Program-made: the position numbers and the translations under genes
Origin: Firmicutes bacterium UBA3941
Lineage (GTDB): Bacteria > Bacillota > Clostridia > Caldicoprobacterales > UBA3941
Length of the DNA stretch: 26,926 nt
Direction of reading: 5' to 3'
NCBI GenBank assembly: GCA_002385665.1
Contig: DGDX01000058.1
Coordinates: 23,704 to 50,629, forward strand
In this document: positions 9,210-15,068 of the stretch, in pieces
Numbering within the stretch: position 1 is the first letter of the stretch
Layout: each line of letters starts with the position of its first letter
Notes under the pieces: model-generated
Told to the model about the DNA's origin: nothing
Databases searched by the model: none
What the model saw: only the letters and a program-made list of their open reading frames with translations

Positions 9210-10511
9210 ATGATGAACAATATGCCCCTGGCAGCTCGTATGAGACCTGAAACTCTGGATGAGTTTATTGGCCAGAAGCATATCATAGGCAAAAACAGAT
9301 TATTGTATAGGGCAATAAAGGCAGACAGGTTAACCTCTGTTATTTTCTATGGACCACCAGGAACCGGGAAAACAACCCTGGCAAAAATTATAGCTGGAGA
9401 AACACGTTACGAGTTCAGGCAGCTGAACGCTGTATCAGCTGGTGTAAAGGACATTCGCGAGTTGGCCGGTGAAGCCCAGAACTATCTCTTGAATCCAAAA
9501 GGTAAGATAATTCTGTTCTTCGACGAGATTCATAGACTGAACAAAAGCCAACAGGACGCCTTGCTTCCTTATGTCGAGAACGGTACATTTATACTCATTG
9601 GAGCAACAACGGAGAACCCTTACTTTGAAGTGAATAAAGCTTTACTATCCAGATCTACCATTTTCAAGTTTAATCCCCTTACAGATCAAGATCTAAGGGA
9701 ACTAATACATAATTGTCTCCATGATAAGGTAAAAGGTTTAGGAAATTATAATATTTCTATATCCAAAGAAGCAGAAGATCATATTATTCGGATGAGTGAG
9801 GGTGATGCAAGATCGGTGTTGAACGCATTGGAACTGGCAGCCCTGACCACTCCCCCTGATAACGAAGGAGTTATAACCATTTCATTGGAAGTAGCTCAGG
9901 AATGTGTGCAGCAAAAGGCTATAAGATATGATAAAGATGGAGATAATCATTATGATGTGATAAGCGCTTTTATTAAAAGCATGAGAAACTATATGGAGCC
10001 AGATGCCGTATTACACTGGTTGGCCCGTATGATAGAAAGTGGGGAAAAGCCCGAGTTTATTGCAAGGCGAATAATCATAGCTGCGGCTGAGGATGTGGGT
10101 ATGGCCAATCCCGCTGCTCTACAAGTGGCAGTGGCAGCTTCGCAGGCAGTTGAAAGAGTTGGATGGCCTGAAAGTAGGATTATACTGGCCCTAGCAGCTT
10201 TAGTGGTAGCATGCTCACCGAAATCCAATTCTGCGTGCGTAGGTATAGATAAAGCCTTGGAGGATGTACGTAATAAAAAGATTGGTGAAGTTCCTATGAA
10301 TCTGAGAGACGCCCATTATCCCGGCTCCAAGGAATTAGGCCATGGGAAAGGATACAAGTATTCCCACGATTACCCGTATGGCAGAGCAATACAACAATAT
10401 TTACCTGATGAGCTTAAAAATGCAAGGTATTATTTTCCTAAAAATTCTGGAACCGAAGCCAGGATAAAGGAACGCTTGGATCAAATCCGTAAAAATGAGT
10501 GGAGATTGTGA
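9210..10511 (+). CDS. rarA: Replication-associated recombination ATPase RarA (MgsA)
   Basis: AAA+ ATPase of the clamp-loader-like RarA/MgsA/WRNIP1 family that acts at stalled replication forks. 433 residues. Walker A GPPGTGKTT is at 48-56, Walker B ILFFDEIH at 101-108, sensor 1 GATTENP at 131-137 and the arginine-finger segment LLSRS near 145-149. The C-terminal tetramerisation region ends with the family-typical YKYSHDYPYG and YLPDEL. Two ATGs (9210 and 9213) follow GGAGG at 9199-9203; the second has slightly better spacing. In Firmicutes rarA often lies next to an Rrf2 regulator (cymR/iscR) gene, as here. Function in the organism is inferred from the family. Confidence 0.95.
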   Translation: MMNNMPLAARMRPETLDEFIGQKHIIGKNRLLYRAIKADRLTSVIFYGPPGTGKTTLAKIIAGETRYEFRQLNAVSAGVKDIRELAGEAQNYLLNPKGKIILFFDEIHRLNKSQQDALLPYVENGTFILIGATTENPYFEVNKALLSRSTIFKFNPLTDQDLRELIHNCLHDKVKGLGNYNISISKEAEDHIIRMSEGDARSVLNALELAALTTPPDNEGVITISLEVAQECVQQKAIRYDKDGDNHYDVISAFIKSMRNYMEPDAVLHWLARMIESGEKPEFIARRIIIAAAEDVGMANPAALQVAVAASQAVERVGWPESRIILALAALVVACSPKSNSACVGIDKALEDVRNKKIGEVPMNLRDAHYPGSKELGHGKGYKYSHDYPYGRAIQQYLPDELKNARYYFPKNSGTEARIKERLDQIRKNEWRL

Positions 10512-10522
10512 TTGTTTTAATG

Positions 10523-10551
10523 TTGACAAAAATAGTGGGATATGGTAGTAT
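10523..10551 (+). promoter_or_regulatory. Promoter of the iscR-nifS-iscU operon
   Basis: A perfect TTGACA (10523-10528) is followed 17 bases later by TAGTAT (10546-10551). It starts 11 bases after the rarA stop and would initiate at about 10558, directly upstream of the likely IscR operator. Confidence 0.8.
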
Positions 10552-10562
10552 CTTTTTGTGTT

Positions 10563-10587
10563 AAAGTATAGTAAATTAGTCGGGATT
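10563..10587 (+). promoter_or_regulatory. Candidate IscR-type operator
   Basis: The segment TATAGTAAATTAGTCGGGAT (10567-10586) resembles the type 1 IscR site, which has GACT and AGTC half-sites about 5 A/T-rich bases apart. The right half, AGTCGGG (10578-10584), is a good match; the left half is poorer (TAGT in place of GACT). It covers the expected transcription start, the place for autorepression by the gene product. Inferred from sequence likeness only. Confidence 0.5.
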
Positions 10588-10588
10588 C

Positions 10589-10593
10589 GGAGG
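10589..10593 (+). promoter_or_regulatory. Ribosome binding site that fixes the iscR start
   Basis: GGAGG lies at 10589-10593. A GTG at 10593 would overlap it, whereas the TTG at 10602 is 8 bases downstream and begins MKLSTRGRYGLRA, the usual N-terminus of Rrf2 proteins. Confidence 0.8.
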
Positions 10594-10601
10594 TGTTAAA
10601 A

Positions 10602-11078
10602 TTGAAGCTTTCCACACGTGGCAGATATGGTCTTAGGGCAATGTTTGATCTGGCCATGAATGAATCCCAAGGGCCTATCCCGCTCAATGAAATAGCTGAC
10701 AGGCAGAATATCTCGGAATCGTATCTGGAACAGTTATTTGCTATTCTAAGGAGGGAGGGTCTGGTTAACAGTGTCCGAGGAGCCCATGGAGGTTATTTAT
10801 TGGGGGCTTCCCCTAATGAGATCTATATAGGACAGATACTCAGAACCTTAGAGGGCGATATTGCACCGGCTGATTGCGTTAGAAATGAAGATGTAGCCGG
10901 TTGCATGGATGCAGATGCTTGTGTCACCAGAATTATTTGGGAAAAGATAAGAGATAGTATTAATCAAGTTATAGATTCCATAACTCTTGAGGATATGGTA
11001 AACCAGCAAAGGTTGATTAACAGTAAAAAGGGTTCGAATTCATCTAAGGACGATTGGGTTATACGATGCAATAATTAA
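10602..11078 (+). CDS. iscR: Rrf2-family transcriptional regulator, IscR-like
   Basis: 158 residues from the TTG start at 10602. The N-terminal winged helix carries the Rrf2 signature (MKLSTRGRYGLRAM, and SESYLEQLFAILRREGLVNS with RGAHGGYLL as the wing). Three cysteines follow at about 92, 101 and 107 (CVRNEDVAGC then MDADAC), consistent with an Fe-S-ligating IscR rather than a CymR without such ligands; spacing is CX8CX5C, slightly wider than the CX5CX5C of E. coli IscR. It probably binds a [2Fe-2S] cluster and represses its own operon with nifS and iscU when cluster supply is adequate. The adjacent operator-like site supports this. CymR-type cysteine regulation is the main alternative. Confidence 0.88.
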   Translation: MKLSTRGRYGLRAMFDLAMNESQGPIPLNEIADRQNISESYLEQLFAILRREGLVNSVRGAHGGYLLGASPNEIYIGQILRTLEGDIAPADCVRNEDVAGCMDADACVTRIIWEKIRDSINQVIDSITLEDMVNQQRLINSKKGSNSSKDDWVIRCNN

Positions 11079-11095
11079 ATCAGATGATATTTTTT

Positions 11096-11102
11096 AAAGG
11101 AG
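11096..11102 (+). promoter_or_regulatory. Orphan Shine-Dalgarno sequence ahead of nifS
   Basis: AAAGGAG stands 18 bases after the iscR stop, with no ATG at a usable distance. The nifS start at 11147 is about 45 bases further on and has only GGGG (11138-11141) 5 bases ahead. The strong site may be a relic of an earlier start, or may serve a short leader. Confidence 0.4.
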
Positions 11103-11146
11103 TGAGTACAGGCGTTTTCCCGGATCAAGGCTAATTTGGGGTTCTA

Positions 11147-12349
11147 ATGCCTAGATATATTATGAAAAAAATCATTTACCTAGATCACGCCGCAACTACT
11201 TATACAAAAAAAGAGGTTCTCGATGCAATGCTGCCTTATTTTAATCAGGATTTTGGTAATCCTTCCAGCATCCATCTCTATGGGAGACAAGCCCGTAAAG
11301 CTGTTGATAAGGCAAGGGAGAGTACTGCTAAGGTATTGAATGCCAAGTTTGATGAGATATTCTTCACGGGAGGGGGCACCGAGTCGGATAACTGGGCTAT
11401 AAAAGGCATCGCTTTTGCAAATAAGAACAAGGGGAAGCATATAATTACTTCATCTATAGAACACCATGCAGTTTTATATACTTGTGAATACTTGGAAAAG
11501 ATGGGTTTTGAAGTTACCTATCTGCCTGTAGACAGATACGGGATGGTTGATCCACAAGAGGTAGAAAGGGCAATAAGATCAGATACTATTCTTGTATCCA
11601 TTATGTTTGCAAACAATGAGATCGGTACTATTCAACCCATAAAGGAGATTGGTGCAATAGCCAAGAGTAAGGATGTATATTTTCATACCGATGCGGTTCA
11701 AGCTGTAGGCAGTGTAGATATAGATGTAGAGGATATGAACATAGATTTACTATCCTTGTCAGGCCATAAGATTTATGGTCCCAAAGGGATAGGAGCATTA
11801 TATATAAGAAAGGGTACCAAGATAGTCCCTCTTCTTCATGGTGGAGCCCAAGAGAGAAATCGAAGAGCTGGGACAGAGAATATACCAGGGATTGTGGGTC
11901 TTGGAAAGGCCATAGAGCTGGCCCACACCAATATGGAAAAAAACAATAAACGCTTGATAGGGTTAAGGGATAGACTGATCAATGGTATTATGAATAGAAT
12001 AGACCATGTCCTATTGAATGGGCATCCTAACCTAAGGCTGCCTGGCAATGTAAATTTAAGTTTTGAATATATAGAAGGCGAATCCCTACTTCTCAGTCTT
12101 GATATGAAGGGTATTGCAGCCTCTAGCGGATCTGCGTGTACATCGGGATCATTAGATCCATCCCATGTACTTTTGGCAATTGGCCTATCCCATGAAATTG
12201 CCCATGGATCTCTAAGGATTACATTAGGAGAAGATAACACAGAGGAGGATGTAGATTATGTACTAGAGGTGTTACCACCTATAGTACAGAGGCTAAGAGA
12301 AATGTCACCCTTGTTTGTACAAGAAAAAGGAGGATGCCAATATGTATAG
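11147..12349 (+). CDS. nifS: Cysteine desulfurase (NifS/IscS class I)
   Basis: PLP enzyme that removes sulfur from cysteine as a persulfide and hands it to IscU for Fe-S cluster assembly and to tRNA-thiolation enzymes. 400 residues. N-terminal [12 protein letters not shown] lysine K208 in [16 protein letters not shown], and the mobile catalytic cysteine C331 in [15 protein letters not shown], which marks class I. The start at 11147 has a weak GGGG site; the ATG at 11162 ([13 protein letters not shown]) is possible but has no site of its own. The end overlaps iscU by 8 bases. IscS and NifS cannot be told apart by sequence alone here; absence of nif genes favours a housekeeping role. Confidence 0.95.
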   Translation: MPRYIMKKIIYLDHAATTYTKKEVLDAMLPYFNQDFGNPSSIHLYGRQARKAVDKARESTAKVLNAKFDEIFFTGGGTESDNWAIKGIAFANKNKGKHIITSSIEHHAVLYTCEYLEKMGFEVTYLPVDRYGMVDPQEVERAIRSDTILVSIMFANNEIGTIQPIKEIGAIAKSKDVYFHTDAVQAVGSVDIDVEDMNIDLLSLSGHKIYGPKGIGALYIRKGTKIVPLLHGGAQERNRRAGTENIPGIVGLGKAIELAHTNMEKNNKRLIGLRDRLINGIMNRIDHVLLNGHPNLRLPGNVNLSFEYIEGESLLLSLDMKGIAASSGSACTSGSLDPSHVLLAIGLSHEIAHGSLRITLGEDNTEEDVDYVLEVLPPIVQRLREMSPLFVQEKGGCQYV

Positions 12350-12725
12350 TGATAAGGTAATGGATCATTTTACAAACCCACGGAATGTTGGAGAATTGGA
12401 AAATCCCGATGGAGTAGGGGAAGTAGGCAATGCTAGATGTGGAGATATTATGAGGATATACTTGAAAGTAGAAAACGATGTTATCGTTGATGTCAAATTT
12501 AAAACCTTTGGTTGTGGTGCAGCTATTGCCAGCAGTAGTATGGCTACGGAGTTAATCAAGGGTAAGACTATAGATGAGGCCTTGCTTATAACCAATAAAG
12601 CGGTAACCCAGGCACTGGACGGATTGCCACCGGTAAAGCTGCATTGCTCTGTTTTGGCGGAAGAGGCCATTCAAAAAGCTATAAATGATTATAAAGAGAA
12701 ACAGAAAAACAAATTAGGTGCGTAA
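12342..12725 (+). CDS. iscU: Fe-S cluster scaffold protein IscU/NifU N-terminal type
   Basis: 127 residues. The three cluster-binding cysteines are C33 (ARCGD), C58 (FGCGAA) and C102 ([10 protein letters not shown]), and D35 follows the first cysteine as in IscU scaffolds. There is no NifU C-terminal extension. The LPPVK motif, recognised by HscA-type chaperones in proteobacteria, is present at 95-99 (LPPVK), although no hscA is nearby. The ATG at 12342 follows GGAGG at 12329-12333; an in-frame ATG at 12315 lies within nifS and has no site. The 8-base overlap with nifS indicates coupled translation. It receives sulfur from NifS and builds [2Fe-2S] or [4Fe-4S] clusters. Confidence 0.96.
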   Translation: MYSDKVMDHFTNPRNVGELENPDGVGEVGNARCGDIMRIYLKVENDVIVDVKFKTFGCGAAIASSSMATELIKGKTIDEALLITNKAVTQALDGLPPVKLHCSVLAEEAIQKAINDYKEKQKNKLGA

Positions 12726-12727
12726 TG

Positions 12728-12757
12728 ATCGTCCTAAAGGATGATTGGTTTTACTTT
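12728..12757 (+). terminator. Possible weak terminator after iscU
   Basis: ATCGTCC (12728-12734) pairs with GGATGAT (12739-12745) with one G-T pair and a TAAA loop, followed by a broken T-rich tail (GGTTTTACTTT). Confidence 0.45.
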
Positions 12758-12823
12758 CTGTTTATGTAATAGTAATACTGCATAATGAAGTTTATCATTT
12801 TATTTTCGAGAATTTGCGAAAAC

Positions 12824-12870
12824 GGCTGAATAGTATAGGAGATGACTACCTAAATATTCGGCCTTTTTTT
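12824..12870 (+). terminator. Strong intrinsic terminator
   Basis: GGCTGAATA (12824-12832) pairs with TATTCGGCC (12855-12863) over 9 bp, one of them G-T, with an inner TAGG/CCTA helix (12836-12839 with 12848-12851), and seven T follow at 12864-12870. A AAAAC run before the stem makes it partly bidirectional. It closes the iscR-nifS-iscU unit. The 216-base gap 12726-12941 holds these two hairpins and no gene I can support. Confidence 0.8.
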
Positions 12871-12941
12871 ATACCCATAAGTACTTAAAAGAAAATTATT
12901 CCTAATGTGTTTGGATGCAATAAAATAATGTTTTTTTATTT

Positions 12942-13301
12942 TTGGGAGAAACTATCGGTAAGCTGGATTATTATATAGAATGTTGGGGTGATTGTATAAA
13001 GGGTTTAAGCAAAAATGGGTATAAGGATATTATAGGCAAAACGGTCTTAATGGCTGACGGGCAGGAATTGGGAACTATAAGCGATGTCATCTTCAATCCA
13101 GAGAATGGAGAGATAATGGGGTATGAGATCTCCAAAGGGATTATTGATGATCTATTGACTGGGCGCAACATACTCTCAGGATATTTTTCACCATATTCGG
13201 GTAAGGATGTAATAGTAGTTCCCATGAATGGTGAAATCCAGGTAAAGCCTAATAATGGGGGAATAATAAATAAATTATCAGATGAATCGGACCATCCATA
13301 A
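12942..13301 (+). CDS. PRC-barrel domain protein
   Basis: 119 residues. From about residue 28 it reads as a PRC-barrel: DIIGKTVLMADGQELGTISD, then VIFNPENGEIMGYEIS, the strands and turns typical of this small beta-barrel. PRC-barrel proteins occur in ribosome maturation (RimM), photosynthetic reaction centres and many uncharacterised Firmicutes proteins, including sporulation-related ones. The first possible start is a TTG at 12942 with no clear ribosome binding site; no other ATG/GTG/TTG exists in frame before the domain. The about 27 residues before the barrel are unlike the usual family start, so the true start is uncertain. A YtxH-like gene follows after 23 bases. Role unknown. Confidence 0.75.
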   Translation: MGETIGKLDYYIECWGDCIKGLSKNGYKDIIGKTVLMADGQELGTISDVIFNPENGEIMGYEISKGIIDDLLTGRNILSGYFSPYSGKDVIVVPMNGEIQVKPNNGGIINKLSDESDHP

Positions 13302-13324
13302 TACCATGTAAGGAGTGATTTCTA

Positions 13325-13492
13325 ATGACAAATAGGTATATAAACGGATTTATTGCGGGGGGATTGATAGGCGCGGCAGCAGCAATTATCCTTTCCTCCA
13401 GGGATAATGATATGAAAAAGAAAATGATGACCAGTGGTAAAAATATCGCTGATGTTGCAACTAGAATAATGCCGAGGATGAAAACAAGATAA
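13325..13492 (+). CDS. Small YtxH-like membrane protein
   Basis: 55 residues, with an N-terminal hydrophobic glycine/alanine-rich segment (about 7-23, GFIAGGLIGAAAAIILS) followed directly by a basic stretch (KKK at 31-33) and a lysine/arginine-rich C-terminus. This is the general plan of short YtxH-type proteins, some of which are stress-related in Bacillus, but too little sequence is present for firm family assignment. The ATG at 13325 follows AAGGAG with good spacing. It lies 23 bases after the PRC-barrel gene, so the two are probably one transcript. It may anchor at the membrane with the tail in the cytoplasm. Confidence 0.7.
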   Translation: MTNRYINGFIAGGLIGAAAAIILSSRDNDMKKKMMTSGKNIADVATRIMPRMKTR

Positions 13493-13505
13493 TGAATAAT
13501 TAAGG

Positions 13506-13541
13506 GAGACCGGACAGATAGTTCTGGTCTCTTATCTTCTC
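13506..13541 (+). terminator. Terminator-like hairpin after the YtxH-like gene
   Basis: GAGACCGGA (13506-13514) pairs with TCTGGTCTC (13523-13531) over 9 bp with one G-T pair and an 8-base loop; the tail (TTATCTTCT) is only moderately T-rich. CCGGA at 13510-13514 could instead pair with TCCGG at 13540-13544. Confidence 0.55.
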
Positions 13542-13582
13542 CGGACGGGTATTGCATTTATTTGGACTGTATTATTGAGAAA

Positions 13583-13613
13583 GCCATAAGTATATTTGAC
13601 CCAAACTTATGGC
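13583..13613 (+). repeat. Perfect inverted repeat upstream of the AI-2E permease gene
   Basis: GCCATAAGT (13583-13591) and ACTTATGGC (13605-13613) are perfect complements across 13 bases. No T run follows. It could be a protein-binding operator or an mRNA hairpin. The rest of the 167-base gap shows no gene or clear promoter. Confidence 0.6.
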
Positions 13614-13659
13614 CAGGACAAAAAAGGCTTCGTAATTAGGAAGGGAATGTTGATACAAT

Positions 13660-14712
13660 TTGGGAATGTGGCCACGTAGACGGGTGTTAGTCTTAATAAT
13701 GTTTTTCCTACTAATAGGTTTGCTGTTATGGGGGATTATAGTGCAGTGGTCAAAGATAGTAGATATCTCTAAATATATACTCTTATCTATAGTGTTTGCC
13801 TATATTTTAACACCCCTTAGCCGATGGTTTGAATTATATATGTCCCGTACCAAGGCCGTGATCGTATTGTATTTGCTAATAGTACTTGCCTCAGCAATAT
13901 TCCTGGTATTATTCATTCCAATACTGATTAAGCAAACAGTGGCCCTGATTCAAAAGCTGCCACTTATTATCATGGAAATACAAACCTATATAATGAAACT
14001 ACAGGATGAAATGAATAGACTCGGTGTGCCCTATAGTATTCAACTTACCTTTAACGAATACCTGCTCAATACTGAAAGATGGATATTATCCTATATCAAG
14101 GGGAAGATGACTGATACAGTATACGGGGTTAGTAAGATTGCTGCTGCATTTACTATACCTGTACTAAGCTTTTATTTTATCAAGGACAGGGAGTATTTTA
14201 AAAGGATTATTTTAAGCTTAATACCAAGCAAGGTACGAGGCCCTACCCATAAGATGGCAACAGAGATAAGCAAGATACTAAACAGATTTATTCGGGGACA
14301 ACTCTTATTGGCTACCATTGTAGGAATCCTGACAACAATAGGCTATATGATAATCGGGCTTCCTTATGCTGCTGTAATGGGCTTGTTTGCAGGAATATTT
14401 GAAATAGTGCCTTATTTGGGTCCTGTTTTAGGCGCAATACCGGCTGGAATCATTGCCATTTTGCATTCTCCATCAAAATTGTTAGCATCTATTATGGTTA
14501 TGGTTATAGTTCAACAATTAGAGAGCAATATTTTTACGCCGAAAATAATGGGGGACCATCTAGGTATGCATCCGGTGTATATTATTTTGTCTCTATGGCT
14601 GGCAGGAGCATCCTTCGGTATAGCAGGCATGTTTTTTGCAGTCCCTGCTGTGCTCATATTAAGGGTATTAATCAAAAACTTATATCTTGGTATCGTTTCA
14701 GGAGATTATTGA
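13660..14712 (+). CDS. AI-2E family membrane permease (UPF0118)
   Basis: About 350 residues with several hydrophobic segments: two near the N-terminus (about 9-29 and 36-55), one about 64-90, and a C-terminal cluster from about 210 to 345, with a polar stretch (about 95-150) in between. Conserved family features include IGLPYAAVMGLFAGIFEIVPYLGPVLGA (about 228-255) and QQLESNIFTPKIMGDHLGMHP (about 288-308). The family includes exporters and ion antiporters (TqsA, YdiK, sodium/proton types); substrate cannot be inferred here. The start is unclear: TTG 13660 or ATG 13666; AGGAAGGG at 13638-13644 is far from both. The location ahead of alaS is seen in other Clostridia. Confidence 0.9.
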   Translation: MGMWPRRRVLVLIMFFLLIGLLLWGIIVQWSKIVDISKYILLSIVFAYILTPLSRWFELYMSRTKAVIVLYLLIVLASAIFLVLFIPILIKQTVALIQKLPLIIMEIQTYIMKLQDEMNRLGVPYSIQLTFNEYLLNTERWILSYIKGKMTDTVYGVSKIAAAFTIPVLSFYFIKDREYFKRIILSLIPSKVRGPTHKMATEISKILNRFIRGQLLLATIVGILTTIGYMIIGLPYAAVMGLFAGIFEIVPYLGPVLGAIPAGIIAILHSPSKLLASIMVMVIVQQLESNIFTPKIMGDHLGMHPVYIILSLWLAGASFGIAGMFFAVPAVLILRVLIKNLYLGIVSGDY

Positions 14713-14772
14713 CGATAGCGGAGATTGATGAGATATAATTCATGATTTTGAAATACCTATGCAAGCTAAATA

Positions 14773-14801
14773 TTGACAAATTACATTGCCTTCTATATAA
14801 T
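14773..14801 (+). promoter_or_regulatory. Consensus promoter of alaS
   Basis: TTGACA (14773-14778) and TATAAT (14796-14801) match the sigma-A consensus perfectly with a 17-base spacer. Transcription should start at about 14808, at the 5' end of the T-box leader. Confidence 0.9.
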
Positions 14802-14807
14802 GGGCAT

Positions 14808-15045
14808 AAATAATTGATAAAAGCTATGAAAGGGAGTAGTAAACCAGATCCAGTCCTTAAGCGAGAGGGGGGTGGTGTGAGCCCTTCGGATATGGTTGGT
14901 TGAAGCCGTCCTGGAGCCCTGCAGCTGAATCTTTAGGCTGCGGCGGTTATGAACCGTTATAAATACTGAGTGATCGAATTTTCTTTCGATAACAAGGGTG
15001 GTACCGCGTATAACTACGTCCCTTCTGATAGAAGGGGCTTTTTTA
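14808..15045 (+). promoter_or_regulatory. T-box riboswitch leader (alanine)
   Basis: The conserved T-box AACAAGGGTGGTACCGCG is at 14991-15008. Stem I occupies roughly 14815-14935, with a likely specifier GCT (Ala) at 14924-14926 followed by GAA; this codon choice is inferred. A short stem III pairs CGGTT (14944-14948) with AACCG (14952-14956). AAGGG (14994-14998) can pair with CCCTT (15020-15024) to form the antiterminator, competing with the terminator at 15018-15045. Uncharged tRNA-Ala would stabilise antitermination and raise alaS expression. This leader and the promoter fill the 356-base stretch between the AI-2E gene and alaS; no gene is present there. Confidence 0.93.
15018..15045 (+). 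terminator. Conditional terminator of the T-box leader
   Basis: GTCCCTTC (15018-15025) pairs with GAAGGGGC (15031-15038) around a TGATA loop, with one G-T pair, followed by six T (15039-15044). It is the OFF-state hairpin of the alaS leader. Confidence 0.92.
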
Positions 15046-15068
15046 TTATATCGTTAGGAGGGTAATAA

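Noticed and set aside
12785..12829. 14-codon open frame between the two terminators after iscU
   Set aside because: No ribosome binding site, too short, and it runs into the terminator stem.
13646..13678. Possible 10-residue leader peptide overlapping the AI-2E gene start
   Set aside because: ATG at 13646 has AGGAAGGG close by, but the spacing is too short and nothing in the peptide suggests regulation.
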